DNA of 64,000 nucleotides from Paracoccus aeridis (GTDB lineage: Bacteria > Pseudomonadota > Alphaproteobacteria > Rhodobacterales > Rhodobacteraceae). Under the pieces are notes generated by a model. It searched no databases. It saw only the letters and a program-made list of their open reading frames with translations, and was not told where the DNA came from. The translations under genes were made by a program, and so were the position numbers. Below are positions 8,816 through 20,100 of the stretch, in pieces. Numbering within the stretch: the stretch's first letter is position 1; the number at the start of each line of letters is the position of its first letter. The DNA is taken from contig NZ_SELD02000001.1 in the NCBI RefSeq assembly GCF_004923205.2, positions 124,001 through 188,000 on the forward strand, written 5' to 3'.

Positions 8816-10135
8816 ATGTCGATCTCCTCGTCCCTCAACGCCGGTGTCGCCGGCCTGGCGGCCAACGCAACCCGGCTCGCCGGGATCTCCGACAACATCG
8901 CGAACTCGGGCACCTACGGCTACAAGCGGGTGAACACCCAGTTCGAAGGCATGGTCATCAACCAGGCCCGCGGCGCCGGGGTCTATTCGGCGGGCGGCGT
9001 TCGCGCGATGACCTCGCGGGTGATCGACCAGAAGGGGGCGCTGATTTCGTCGTCGCACCCGCTCGACCTCGCGATCTCGGGGCGCGGCATGCTGCCGGTG
9101 ATCCCGTCCGCGACCATGGGCCTGAACCCGGCCGACCGGCCGATCATGATGACCACGACCGGGTCGTTCAGGCCCGACGCCGACGGCGTCTTGCGGACCA
9201 ATTCGGGGCTGGTGCTGATGGGCTGGCCCGCGAACTCGGACGGCACCATCCCCACCCAGACCCGCGACGCCGTGGGCGGGCTGCAGCCGATCGTGCTGAA
9301 CGCCAACCAGACCTCTGCCGACCCCACCACCATGATGAGCCTCGGCATCAACCTGCCGGCCGTCGCCACGGAAGAAGGCGCAAGCGGCGAGCCGATGACG
9401 ACCCGGGTGGAATATTTCGGCAACCTCGGCACGTCGGAATCGCTCAACATCACCTTCACCCCGGTCCCGTCGGCGGTGCCGGGCCAGATGTCGAACCAGT
9501 GGCAGATGGACATCCGTGACTCCGCCTCGCCCGACTCGACGAACCTGGTGGGCAGCTACACGCTGTCCTTCGACGACAGCCCCACCCTGGGCGGGCGCCT
9601 GTCCTCGGTCACGACGCTCAGCGGCGGCGCCTACGACCCCGCGACAGGGGAACTCGCGCTCGACGTGGCAGGCGGCCCGATGGCGGTCCGGATCGGCACC
9701 GCCGGCGACGCGAACGGGCTGACGCAGCTCGCCGACAGCTTCAAGCCCGTGAACATCAGCAAGGACGGATCGCCCGTCGGTAACCTGACCGCGGTCGAGG
9801 TCGACGAGAACGGCTTCATGCGCGCGACCTACGACACCGGCTTCATCCGCACGATCTACCAGATCCCGCTGGTCGACGTCCCGAACCCCAACGGCCTCAT
9901 CGCGCTGAACAACCAGACCTACCAGGTCTCGCCCAGCTCGGGGTCGTTCTTCCTGTGGGACGCGGGCGACGGGCCGACGGGGACCGTGGTGGGCTATGCC
10001 CGCGAAGGATCGACCACCGACGTCGCGGCCGAACTGACCGACCTGATCCAGACCCAGCGCGCCTATTCCTCGAACGCCAAGGTCATCCAGACGGTGGACG
10101 AGATGCTGCAGGAAACCACGAACATCAAGCGCTGA
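8816..10135 (+). CDS. flgE: FlgE, flagellar hook protein
   Basis: This 439-residue rod/hook-family protein forms the flagellar hook. The N-terminus carries the basal body rod motif (about residues 8-48, NATRLAGISDNIANSGTYG) and the C-terminus the matching heptad segment LIQTQRAYSSNAKVIQTVDEM. Between them are the hook variable domains, with repeated ALNNQTY and GS-type strands. Its length is in the normal hook range and exceeds that of rod proteins FlgF and FlgG. It leads flgE-flgK-flgL-flgI, with 28 nt to flgK. Confidence 0.92.
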   Translation: MSISSSLNAGVAGLAANATRLAGISDNIANSGTYGYKRVNTQFEGMVINQARGAGVYSAGGVRAMTSRVIDQKGALISSSHPLDLAISGRGMLPVIPSATMGLNPADRPIMMTTTGSFRPDADGVLRTNSGLVLMGWPANSDGTIPTQTRDAVGGLQPIVLNANQTSADPTTMMSLGINLPAVATEEGASGEPMTTRVEYFGNLGTSESLNITFTPVPSAVPGQMSNQWQMDIRDSASPDSTNLVGSYTLSFDDSPTLGGRLSSVTTLSGGAYDPATGELALDVAGGPMAVRIGTAGDANGLTQLADSFKPVNISKDGSPVGNLTAVEVDENGFMRATYDTGFIRTIYQIPLVDVPNPNGLIALNNQTYQVSPSSGSFFLWDAGDGPTGTVVGYAREGSTTDVAAELTDLIQTQRAYSSNAKVIQTVDEMLQETTNIKR

Positions 10136-10163
10136 GGCGCGGGACCGGGAAGGGGGCACCGCA

Positions 10164-11621
10164 ATGAGCCTGACGAACGCGCTGTCGAACGCCATGTCCG
10201 GGCTGACCTACGCCGCCCGCGGGACAGAGGTGGTCGCCAGCAACATCGCCAACGCGCAGAACCCCGGCTATGCCCGGCGCGAGCTGCAACTGTCGTCGCG
10301 CGCCCATGTCGCGGGCGGCGGCGGGGTCCAGATCGACTCGGTCGCGCGGGTGGTCCGGCAGTCGGTGCTGGCGCAGCAGCGGCTCGCCGGGGCCGACGCC
10401 GCGTCCACAAGCGTGCTGACGGCCTTCGCCCGCGACATCGAACAGGCCGTCGGCGTGCCGGGCGAACCCGGCTCGCTCACCGCCACGATGGCGAGCTTCG
10501 AGGCCGCGCTGACATCCGCGGCCGCCCGGCCCGACAGCGAGGTTCGCCTGTCGGCGGTCATCTCGACCGCCGGGGCGCTTGCCACGCAGATCAACCAGCT
10601 CGGCACGCAGTTGCAGGAAAGCCGGACCAAGGCAGACGCGGCGGTCGCACGGGATGTGGACCGGCTCAACGACGGGCTGGCCCAGGTGGCCGACCTGAAC
10701 CGCCTGGTCACGGTGCAGCTCGCGCAGGGGAACGACGCCTCTTCGCTGATGGACCGGCGGCAGGCGCTGATCTCGTCACTGTCCGAGATCGTGCCCCTTC
10801 AGGAACTGCCGCGCGACAACGGCCGGGTGGCGCTGGTCACGAAGGGCGGGTCGCTGCTGCTGGACGGATCGACCCCCTTGCCGCTCGGTTTCCGGGCGAC
10901 CGGGCCGGTCCAGCCGGACATGACCGCGGGCAGCCCGCTGTCGCTCTTGATCGTCGACGGGGTGGAGCTTTCGGCGGGGCAGATGTCGATGTTCGCGGGC
11001 GGCACGCTCGCGGCCAACCTCGCGATCCGCGATCAGACCGCGCCGGGGCTGCAGGCGCAGCTGGACGGCATGGCGCTTGATCTCGTGCAGCGCGCGGCCG
11101 ATCCGGCCGTGGACCCGACGCTGGCGGGGGGCGGGGCCGGGCTGTTCATCGATGCGCGCGCCGGGGGCCTTCCCGCCGATGCGACCGGCCTCGCGGGCAG
11201 GCTGGCGCTGAACCCGCTTGCCGATCCTGCCGGCGGGGGCGCGACCTGGCGCCTGCGCGACGGGATGGCGGCTGCGCTGCCGGCCGCGCCCGGCGATCCG
11301 GGCGTGCTGGGCCGGCTCGCCGACGCGCTCGCGCGGGCGCGCCCGCCGGCCGGCGCGGGGCCCGGCGCGTCACCCCGCGCGGCGCAGGGCCACGCGGCCG
11401 ACCTGTCTTCGTCCGTCGCCGGTCTGCGGCTGGGCGCTGAGGCGGACGGCGCCCGCGCCAACACCCATGCCGACGCGCTGTCCGACATGATGCGCGCCGA
11501 CGGCGTGGATACCGACCGCGAGATGGAAAACCTCCTCAACCTCGAACGGGCCTACGCCGCCAACGCCAAGGTGCTGAAGGCGGTCGACGACATGCTGCTG
11601 AACATCCTGGGGCTGACATGA
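10164..11621 (+). CDS. flgK: FlgK, hook-filament junction protein 1
   Basis: This 485-residue hook-associated protein joins hook and filament. It has the N-terminal rod/hook motif (GTEVVASNIANAQNPGYARR near residues 20-40) and the C-terminal LLNLERAYAANAKVLKAVDDML helix shared with FlgE. The centre contains a long coiled-coil stretch (about residues 110-190) and an Ala/Gly/Pro-rich segment near residues 380-410. It is shorter than enteric FlgK (about 547) but within the alphaproteobacterial range. The stop overlaps the flgL start in ATGA. Confidence 0.9.
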   Translation: MSLTNALSNAMSGLTYAARGTEVVASNIANAQNPGYARRELQLSSRAHVAGGGGVQIDSVARVVRQSVLAQQRLAGADAASTSVLTAFARDIEQAVGVPGEPGSLTATMASFEAALTSAAARPDSEVRLSAVISTAGALATQINQLGTQLQESRTKADAAVARDVDRLNDGLAQVADLNRLVTVQLAQGNDASSLMDRRQALISSLSEIVPLQELPRDNGRVALVTKGGSLLLDGSTPLPLGFRATGPVQPDMTAGSPLSLLIVDGVELSAGQMSMFAGGTLAANLAIRDQTAPGLQAQLDGMALDLVQRAADPAVDPTLAGGGAGLFIDARAGGLPADATGLAGRLALNPLADPAGGGATWRLRDGMAAALPAAPGDPGVLGRLADALARARPPAGAGPGASPRAAQGHAADLSSSVAGLRLGAEADGARANTHADALSDMMRADGVDTDREMENLLNLERAYAANAKVLKAVDDMLLNILGLT

Positions 11622-12634
11622 GCATTTCCCTGACCACATCCGACCTGTCCCGGGGGGTGCAGCTTCGGCGCGCCAACCAGGACATCAAGGCACAGCTGTC
11701 GGCGCTCTCGCACGAGGTGACGACCGGCCGGCGCCACGACCTCGCCGCCTCGCAGAAGGGCGACATGGGGCCGGTGGCCTTCATCACCTCGCGCCTGACG
11801 ACACTCGACGCGCTGTCGTCGAACGCGGCGCTCGTCGGGACCGAACTGGAATCGGTTCAGGCCGCCTTCGCTTCGGTGCAGTCGCTCGTGGGTGACAAGG
11901 GAACATCCCTCATCGCCGACGCGCGGGTCGGCAACGCCGCGACGATGGGCCTTCACGCGCGCCAGGCGGCAAGCGACATGGCGTCGGTCGTGGCCGCGTT
12001 CAACGTGAGCGCGGGCAGCCGGTTTCTTCTGGCGGGGGCGGCGACCGACACGGCGCCGCTCTCGCCGGCCGAGGACATCATGGCGATGACGCGGGCGATC
12101 GCCGCTGCGCAGCCCACGGCGGGGGATGCGATCGCGGCGATCGACGCGTGGTTCGACGCGCCGGCGGGCGGCGGCGGGTTCCTCGACATGGCCTTTCATG
12201 GCGCCCCGGCTCCGGCGGGCGGCGTGGCGGTCGGCCCGGGCACGAAGGTCGAAAACCCGGCCGATGCCTCGGCCGACGGCGTGCGCCAGACGCTGAAGGG
12301 CCTCGCCATCGCGGCCTTCGCGGCCGAGCCGGGACCCGCTGCCGATGCGGGCGCGGCAGCGCTGCTGATCGGCGCCGCGGGCGAGCGCCTGCTGGCGGGC
12401 GCCAGGGGCCTGACCGAGCTGCAGGCATCCGTCGGCGTCGCCCAGGCCACGGTGGAACAGGCCGCGACCCGCAACGACGCCGAGGGGACGGGGCTCAGGA
12501 TCATGCACGACAGGCTGGCCTCGGCCGACCCGTACGAGGCGGCGACGGCGCTGACCGACGCCGAATCGCGGCTGGAAAAGCTCTACGCCCTGACGGCGCG
12601 GCTCAGCCGCCTTTCGCTGATGGACTACCTGTGA
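11618..12634 (+). CDS. flgL: FlgL, flagellin-like hook-filament junction protein 3
   Basis: This 338-residue flagellin-like protein has a helical N-terminus (LRRANQDIKAQLSALSHEVTTGRR, about residues 15-38) and a C-terminal helix ending in EKLYALTARLSRLSLMDYL, matching flagellin-fold terminal helices. It joins FlgK to the filament. The position between flgK and flgI separates it from flagellin itself. Its start overlaps flgK by 4 nt and its stop overlaps flgI by 1 nt (TGATG). Confidence 0.85.
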   Translation: MSISLTTSDLSRGVQLRRANQDIKAQLSALSHEVTTGRRHDLAASQKGDMGPVAFITSRLTTLDALSSNAALVGTELESVQAAFASVQSLVGDKGTSLIADARVGNAATMGLHARQAASDMASVVAAFNVSAGSRFLLAGAATDTAPLSPAEDIMAMTRAIAAAQPTAGDAIAAIDAWFDAPAGGGGFLDMAFHGAPAPAGGVAVGPGTKVENPADASADGVRQTLKGLAIAAFAAEPGPAADAGAAALLIGAAGERLLAGARGLTELQASVGVAQATVEQAATRNDAEGTGLRIMHDRLASADPYEAATALTDAESRLEKLYALTARLSRLSLMDYL

Positions 12635-13737
12635 TGGCGCGGCTGCTGTGGTTGGCCGTGCTGGCGGTTCTTCTGCCGCTGATGGCGCAGGCCGCGCCGG
12701 TCCGGATCAAGGACCTCGTCACGATCGACGGGGTCCGCGGCAACGACCTCGTCGGTTACGGTCTGGTCGTCGGCCTGAACGGCACGGGCGACAGCCTGCG
12801 GAACACGCCCTACACCGAGGACATGCTGTCCGGCATGCTGGAACGGCTGGGTGTCAACGTGACCGGCGAAGACTTCCGCCCCAAGAACGTGGCCGCGGTG
12901 ATGGTCACGGCCACCCTGCCGCCGTTCGCGCGCGCCGGAAGCCAGATCGACGTGAACGTGGCTGCCATCGGCGACGCGAAAAGCCTGCTGGGCGGCACCC
13001 TGGTTCTGACGCCCCTGAATGCCGCGGACGGGTCGGTCTATGCGGTGGCGCAGGGTTCGGTGATCGCCGGCGGCGTCGCGGTCGAGGGGGAGGCCGCGAA
13101 GGTTGTGCAGGGCGTGCCCACCGCCGGGGCGGTCCCGTCCGGCGCGCGGGTGGAACGCGAGGTGAGCTTCGACTTCTCGACAATGACCGGTTTCCGCCTG
13201 GCGCTGCGGGACGCCGATTTCACGACCGCGGCGCGGATCGAGGCGGTCATCAACGACGACCTGGGGCCCGGCGTGGCCGAACTGCTCGACGCGGGCACCG
13301 TCTCGGTGGACCCGAGCAGCCTCGGCACCGTGAACCCGGCGCGGCTCGCCGGACGCATCGAGAACCTGACGGTCGAACCGGAGGCGCGCGCGCGTGTCGT
13401 GGTTGACCACAGGTCCGGGACGATCGTGGTGGGCGAGGATGTGCGGATTTCGCGCGTCGCCGTGTCGCAGGGCAGCCTCACGCTGCGGGTGCGGGAAGCG
13501 CCGGTGGTGTCCCAGCCCAACCCGTTCGCGCGCGGCGAGACGATCGTGGTGCCGCGCACCGATGCGCAGATCACCCAGGAACCGGGGATCGGCTTTGCCG
13601 AGGTCAGCGCCGAATCGTCGCTGTCGGACGTGGTGGCCGGGCTGAACGCGCTCGGGGTGCGGCCGCGCGAGATGATCGACATCCTGAAGGCCGTCCACGC
13701 CGCGGGCGCGCTTCATGCGGAGTTCGTGGTGAACTGA
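12634..13737 (+). CDS. flgI: FlgI, flagellar P-ring protein
   Basis: This 367-residue periplasmic ring protein surrounds the rod in the peptidoglycan layer. It has a signal peptide (about 20 residues, cleavage after MAQA) followed by the characteristic RIKDLVTIDGVRGNDLVGYG and GLNGTGD. The C-terminal part has VVSQPNPFARGETIVVPRT and the end GVRPREMIDILKA, both typical of FlgI. The ATG at 12634 shares one base with the flgL stop; longer in-frame starts lie inside flgL. It is the last gene of the flagellar unit. Confidence 0.93.
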   Translation: MARLLWLAVLAVLLPLMAQAAPVRIKDLVTIDGVRGNDLVGYGLVVGLNGTGDSLRNTPYTEDMLSGMLERLGVNVTGEDFRPKNVAAVMVTATLPPFARAGSQIDVNVAAIGDAKSLLGGTLVLTPLNAADGSVYAVAQGSVIAGGVAVEGEAAKVVQGVPTAGAVPSGARVEREVSFDFSTMTGFRLALRDADFTTAARIEAVINDDLGPGVAELLDAGTVSVDPSSLGTVNPARLAGRIENLTVEPEARARVVVDHRSGTIVVGEDVRISRVAVSQGSLTLRVREAPVVSQPNPFARGETIVVPRTDAQITQEPGIGFAEVSAESSLSDVVAGLNALGVRPREMIDILKAVHAAGALHAEFVVN

Positions 13738-14113
13738 TCGGGGGGCAAAGGGTCGTCGCGTTGGATTTGCGTAGACGGCTCGTTCCGCGGACCCCGCCTT
13801 GCGGAAGTTGTCGCGAACCGGGCGCATTCTCCGCGGCGATGGCGACTTCAAGGGCTACTGCGCCTCGGATCCTCCGCGCCGGAGGCGTACGCGCCCCGCA
13901 GCTCCGCTTGGGATGCCTCGCCGCCCCGCCCGCGTCGGTTTGCGGCAGGTCGGAAGGATAGGATTGTCGCGGCAGTCCGGTCGTCGTGTCGCCCGGGAAA
14001 GGGCCGCAAGTTCGGTCCTCACGGGCCGCGGGTCGTTATCCTGCCGCAGAGGGGACTCTGTGCGAGGTGCCACCCAACACGCCGCCGCTCACCGAAGGAC
14101 GAGATGCGGCCAA
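13738..14113. other. Intergenic region between flgI and ndvB, no gene recognised
   Basis: About 380 bp separate the convergent flgI and ndvB. Short open frames exist on both strands, but they are Arg/Pro/Ala-rich, lack a usable ribosome binding site and look like chance frames in G+C-rich DNA. Several short GC-rich dyads are present. I see no tRNA and no repeat shared with other parts of the window. Confidence 0.5.
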
Positions 14114-14150
14114 CCCGTCTGCATGCCCCGGGATCAGGCATGCAGACGGG
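14114..14150 (-). terminator. Strong hairpin terminator of ndvB
   Basis: A perfect 14-bp inverted repeat (arms 14114-14127 and 14137-14150, CCCGTCTGCATGCC and its complement) encloses a 9-base loop. It starts 8 nt after the ndvB stop on the minus strand. The T tract behind it is very short, so it may act as an mRNA 3'-end stabiliser as well as a terminator. Confidence 0.7.
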
Positions 14151-14157
14151 CCGCGCG

Positions 14158-17100
14158 TCATGCGTCCTCGATTGCGATCAGCTCGCCCGTCCTGACCTCG
14201 CGGCCATTCACCCGGATGGTCAGGTCGCCGCCGGGCTCGCGCTGCACCTCGACCTCGGCCCGATGCCCGGCCAGCTTCAGGTCCGCCTTGAAGCCCGGCC
14301 AGTCGGGCGGCAGGCTGGGGTCGACGGTGAAGCCCGTCGCGCGGCGCTGGATGCCCAGGATGCCTTCGACCGCGGCGCGGTACATCCATCCGGCGGACCC
14401 GGTGTACCAGGTCCAGCCGCCCCGGCCCAGCTTGTCGTGGCCGGCGTAGATGTCGGCCACGGCGACGTAGGGCTCGACCCGGTAGGTGTCGGCCGAACGC
14501 TGGTCCGAGGAATGCGAGATCGGGTTGATCGCGTCGAACAGGCGGTGGGCGCGCTGGCCGTCTCCGCTGCGGCCGAGCGCATAGACCATCCACATCGCGG
14601 CGTGGGTGTACTGGCCGCCGTTCTCGCGCACGCCGGGCGGGTAGGCCTTGATGTAGCCGGGCTCGACGGCCGAGCGCGAGAAGGGGGGCGTGAACAGCTT
14701 GATCAGCCCCGCATCCCGGTCGAACAGCTGGTCCAGCGCGGCGTTCACGCCCATCACGGCCCGGTCGGGGCGGCCCGCGCCGGACAGGAGCGCCCAGCTC
14801 TGCGCAATGGAATCGATCCGGCATTCCTCGCTTTCGGCGGAGCCCAGGGGCGTTCCGTCGTCGAAATAGCCGCGCCGGTACCAGGCGCCGTCCCAGCCGG
14901 ACCGGTCCAGCGCCGCAGCGACGGCGTTGCGATGCGTCACCCAGGCGTCGGCCCGGGCATCGTCGCCGCGCGCCTGCGCAAGGGGCGCGAAGGCGTCGAT
15001 GGTCGCGCACAGGAACCAGCCCAGCCACACGCTTTCGCCGCGACCCTGTTCGCCCACCCGGTTCATGCCGTCGTTCCAGTCCCCGCCGAGGATCAGCGGC
15101 AGGCCGCGTTCGCCGGTCCGCGCCATGGCGAGGTCCAGCGCCCGCGCGCAATGTTCGTAGAACGGCGCGACCTCGCCCGAGGGGCGGGGGGTCATGAAGC
15201 GGTCGTGCTGCCCGGGGTCGAGCGCTGCGCCGGCGATGAACTCCACCGGCTCGTCCAGCAGGGCGGTGTCGCCGGTCGCCGCGACATACTGCGCGGTCAC
15301 GTTCCCCAGCCACACCACGTCGTCCGAGATCATCGTCCGCACGCCCGCCCCCGAGCGCGGCAGCCACCAGTGCTGCACGTCGCCTTCGGGGAACTGGCGC
15401 GAGGCCGCGTTCAGAAGCTGGCGCCGGCAGAGCGCGGGATCCTGCAGCAGCATCGCCGCGGTGTCCTGCAGCTGGTCCCGGAAGCCGAATGCACCGGAGG
15501 CCTGATAGAAGCCGGTGCGCGACCGGATCCGGCAGCCGAGCGCCTGGTAGGGCAGCCACGCGTTCACCATCAGGTCGAGCTTCGGGTCCGGGGTCCTCAC
15601 CTGCAGGCTGCCGAGCACGCCGTCCCATTCGGCCTGCATCGCCCGCAGCCCCCGTTCCGCCGCGCCGGGGGCGCGGGTGGCGGAAAGCGTGTCGGCGAGC
15701 GTCCCGGCGGTGCCTTCGGCCAGGACGATCGTGGTTTCGGCGGTCTCGCCCGGGGCGAGGTCCAGCGCCCAGCGGATCGCCGCGCCGGGGTCGCCATCGG
15801 TTGCAAGCTCGGGTCCGTTGCGGTGGGCGGGCCAGCGGTCCAGCCCGGCGGGGCGCGACATCGACCCGCCACGGCCAAGGAAGGCCGCGCGCGAGGCGCT
15901 GCTGGCGTCCACCGGGCGATCGCAGGTCAGCGCCACGCTGCGGTCCGAGAAGTCGGCCGAGAACGGGTTGCGCGCCATCACCGCGCCCGTCTCGGCATCG
16001 AAATGCGCGCGGATCATGGGGGCGGACCGGGCGCGGTCGTTCCCCAGCACCAGTTCGACGAAGGCCGCGCCGCGCAGGCGCAGGCGGCGGCTGGTGCGGT
16101 TCCTGACCGTCAGCCGCGTCAGCCGCGCCGGGTGGCCGTCGGCCAGCGTCATCACCGCTTCGAGCGCAACCCAGCCGTGGTCGGCCGAGAAGCGGGAATA
16201 GCCCATCCCGTGCGCGCTTTCGTAGATGGCGTCGTCGTTCTCGGCCAGCGCCAGGAACGGCGTCGCGACGCGTCCCGTCTCGGGATCGTAGATCCAGATG
16301 CCGTCGCCGGGACGGTTCAGCAGCGGGTCGTTCGACCACGGCGAGATCTGGAAATCGCGGGAGTTCACGGCCCAGCTGTAGGGCGCGCCCTCGGCCGAGA
16401 CGTGGAAGCCGAAGTCCTCGCGCGCGATCACGTTGATCCACGGATGCGGCGTCTGCCGGTCGGTCGTCGTGCGCACGACGTATTCGCGCCCGTCGGGCGA
16501 GAAGCCGCCGTAGCCGTTCCAGTAGTCCAGTTGCGACTGCGACGCGGGAACGGGCCTGGGATCGTCGGGCAGCGGCCGGCGCACCGGGGACCGCCGCTCG
16601 GCCGGAGCGGGTTGCGCGGCCTCGTTCGCCAGCCGCTCGATCTGGTCGCCCAGCCGGCCGTTGCGGGTGTGCAGGACCATGCGGGCAGAGGCGAGCAGCG
16701 TCTCGAACGACTGTGCCGACAGCTGGTCGCGGCGGATCGCATGCAGGTGGCAGCGCACGCCGCGCTGCGGCTCGGCCGCCTCGATCATCGACTGCAGGTG
16801 ATGCTGCAGGTCCTGGATGTAGCTGGTCGCGCGTTCGTTCAGCACCACAACGTCGTGGGCCACGCCGCGGGCGCGCAGGAACTGGTGCATCCTCAACGCC
16901 TGGCGGACGATCGGCAGGTCGCCCTCGTCGTCGATGCGGATCAGGATGATCGGGTCGTCGCCCGATATCCCCATCGGCCACAGCGCCGACTGCGGCCCCA
17001 TGCGCCCGTCGGCGCCGCCTTCCAGCGCAAGCCGCATGTCGGGCCAGATCAGCAGCGCGGCGAAGCGGCGGAACAGCCGCGCGTCCTCCAGCGTGACGCC

Positions 17101-20100
17101 GAGGTGGCGCAGCTGCACCTGCGAGTAGGTCCAGGCGAGGCGCAGTTCGTTGTCGAAGGTCTCGGGCCGCACGTAGTGCGCGGCCAGGCGGTCGCGGTCC
17201 TCGGCGGTGTTGGCGACCAGCGTCCAGAAGGTCAGCGACACGGTCTTGCCGGCCGGCACGCGGATGCGGCGGCGGATCGCGAAGCACGGGTCCATCGTGT
17301 AGCCCTGCCCGCCGCGAAGCGTCGCGCCCGGATCGAAGGCCGCCGCGTCACCGAGGCTGCGGCCGCGGCCGATGAAGGCGCGGCGGTCGGTTTCCGCCTC
17401 GGTCGCGGGGGTGCCGGCGCTGTGCGGGCCGGCGACGAGATGCGCGAAGTAGCGTGACTTCCCGTGCGGGTCGCGGGGCTTCCGCTGCGCCACGATCAGG
17501 GCGCCGCGGTCGCGGATCTCCGTTTCCACGAACATCTTCGAGAAGGCCGGGTGGGTGCGGTCGGCGGCGGGGGCGTCCAGCACGATCTCGCCGTAGGAGG
17601 TGATCTCGATCGTGCGGTCGCTGCCGGACCGGTTCCGCAGGGTCAGGCGGCGGCCGTCGGCGTCGGCCTCGGTCGCGGCGATGACCTCGAGCCGGCTCTC
17701 GATCGCGTTCGCGGTCTTGAAGAACTCGGCCTTGTGGTCCGAGAACATGGTCGAGCTGCGCTCGTCCTTGTCCGAACAGGGCGCCGAGGTCGCGGACCAC
17801 CATTCGTTCGACTGCGCGTCCCGCATCATGACGTAGATGCCGCCGTCGTCGCGGGTGGGGTCGGGCGACCAGCGGTTGATCGCCATCTCGCCCAGCATCG
17901 ACCGGCCCGCCCCCGTCGAGGACACGAGGGTCGAGAACTGCCCGTTCGAGATCAGCCCGACCTCGCGTTCGGCGCGGCCGGGGTCGTTCACGAAGGTGAC
18001 GGTGTCGCCTGCGGCAACCCCGGTCCCCATGTCGATGTGGGACCGCGACGGCGAGCGGGTCACCGGCACGATGTCGCGCGGCGATTTTTCCTGCAGCATC
18101 AGCTCGGACGCGCGCACGACGGGATCGTCGTGGAAGCGGTCGCGGTGGATGCCGTCAAGGACCGCGTTGGTGATCGCGAGGATCGACATGCCGTGGTGGT
18201 GCGCCATGACGTTGCGCACGACCGAGTGGTGGACGCCATCGCGCAGGCGCGAGCGGGTGAAGTCGACCGCGTCGTAGAAGCCGTGCGGCCCCTCGGCCCC
18301 GATCGCGCGCAGGGCATCGAGGTTCTTCAGCGCCGCCTGCGGGCGCAGCTGCGCTGCCATGATCGACGCGTAGGGGGCGACGACCTGGTCGTTGCCCGAC
18401 CGCTTCAGCGCCAGCGCGGGCACGCCGAAGGCGTAGTACTGGTAGTTCATGTCGCGGTCGCGCGCGTTGAACGCGCTTTCCGAAACGCCCCACGGGATGT
18501 TCCGGGCCCGGCCCCAGTCGATGTGGACGTCCACCGCCATCTGGTTCGACGCGTTCAGGATGCCGCCCTGGCGTTCCTTCAGCAGCAGCGGCGGCATCAG
18601 GTATTCGAACATGCAGCCCGACCACGACAGCAGCGCGCCCTCGCCACCGATGTTGGCGAAGGGGCGTCCCAGCCGGCGCCAGTGTTCCTGCCGCAGGTCG
18701 CCCTTGGCGACGGCCAGGAACGAGGTCAGCCGCGCCTCGGACGCGAGCAGGTCGTAGCAGGAGTCGTCCAGTTCCTCCTCGTCGGGGCGGTAGCCCACCG
18801 ACAGCAGCATCTTCTCGGGATCGACGAGCATGGCGAAGTCCATCTCGAACGCCAGCGCGCGCGCGCGTTCCGCCATCACGCCCACGCGCACCGCGAAGGA
18901 CTGGAGCGCGTCGCGACCTTCCGAAAGCGGCTGCAGCACGTCGTCGCAGTGGCGCACCAGCGCCCGCGACCAGTGCGCGACCTCGGCCCCCTCGTCGCCG
19001 GGCAGGCTGCCGGCGAGATCGGCGGCGAGCCGGTCGATGTCGGCCGCGAGCGAACGCAGCTGCGCCTGCGCCAGCGTGCCCCGGCCCCGGTGGGCCGAGA
19101 TCTGCTGCAGCGCCACCGCAAAGCCCGCGACCGCCGTGTCCAGCGACTGGCGCAGTTCGCGCAGCGCCCGCTGCGGTTCCGGCAGCGCCGCGATGCGGGT
19201 CCGCAGCACGCCCAGCGTGTCGGCGATGCCGCGGGTGCGGGGCTGGCGGATCGCCGCCGCCTCGCTGGCCCAGCCGCGCAGGCCGGACGCGAGCGCGATC
19301 AGCGCGCCCGCCAGGTTGCCGCTGTCCACCGACGAGACATAGGGCTGCGGCAGCACGGTCAGCGTGCGGGTGTCGTACCAGTTGAAGAAGTGGCCGCGGA
19401 ACCGGGCCATCCGCTCCATCGTCCCGAGCGTCGCGTCGATCCGCTTCAGCGCCGTCTCGACCCCGATCCAGCCGAGGTCGTGCGCCGACATCACCGACAT
19501 CAGGTAAAGGCCGATGTTGGTGGGCGAGGTCCGTTCCGCGAGCTTCGGCGCGGGGGTTTCCTGGAAGTTGTCGGGCGGCAGGTGGTTGGTGTCGGGGCCG
19601 ACGAAATCCTCGAAGAAGCGCCAGGTCAGCCGCCCGATGCGGCGCAGGTCCGCCTCGTCCTCGTCCGAGAGGTGCAGGCGGTCCTGCGTCTCCAGCGGGC
19701 GCGAGGCGCTGTGCATGATGAAGGGCGCGGCGGTCCACAGGCCGCACAGGACGAAGGCGACGGGCAGGGCGGTCGGGTTCAGAAGGGCCGTCGCGACCAG
19801 CGCGAGGACGCCCACGACCACCGATCCGGCCATGCCGCGGTAGCTGTTTCTCAGGCTGGCGGGGCCGCGCCCGGCCTCGCGCGCGGGGGTCCATTCCAGC
19901 AGGTGCCTGCGGCTGACCCCCAGCCGCCAGAAGGTGCGGCCGATCGCGTCGATCGAGCGCACCGCCCGGTGCGCCATCGTGGTCAGGATCAGGCCGAGCT
20001 CGGTCAGGTAGTTGCGGGCGTCGCGCAGCATCAGCCGGAACTGGTGGTGCACGGAGATGCCGTGCTGGCCGGTCACGATCTTGAGGTCCACCTGCAGGAT

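Noticed and set aside
13738-14113. Small genes in the flgI-ndvB gap
   Set aside because: Open frames of 66 to 72 codons on both strands lack ribosome sites and recognisable sequence.
14036-17287. 1083-residue minus-strand frame within ndvB
   Set aside because: It is a shifted reading of ndvB with Arg-rich low-complexity sequence; the ndvB frame carries all conserved motifs.
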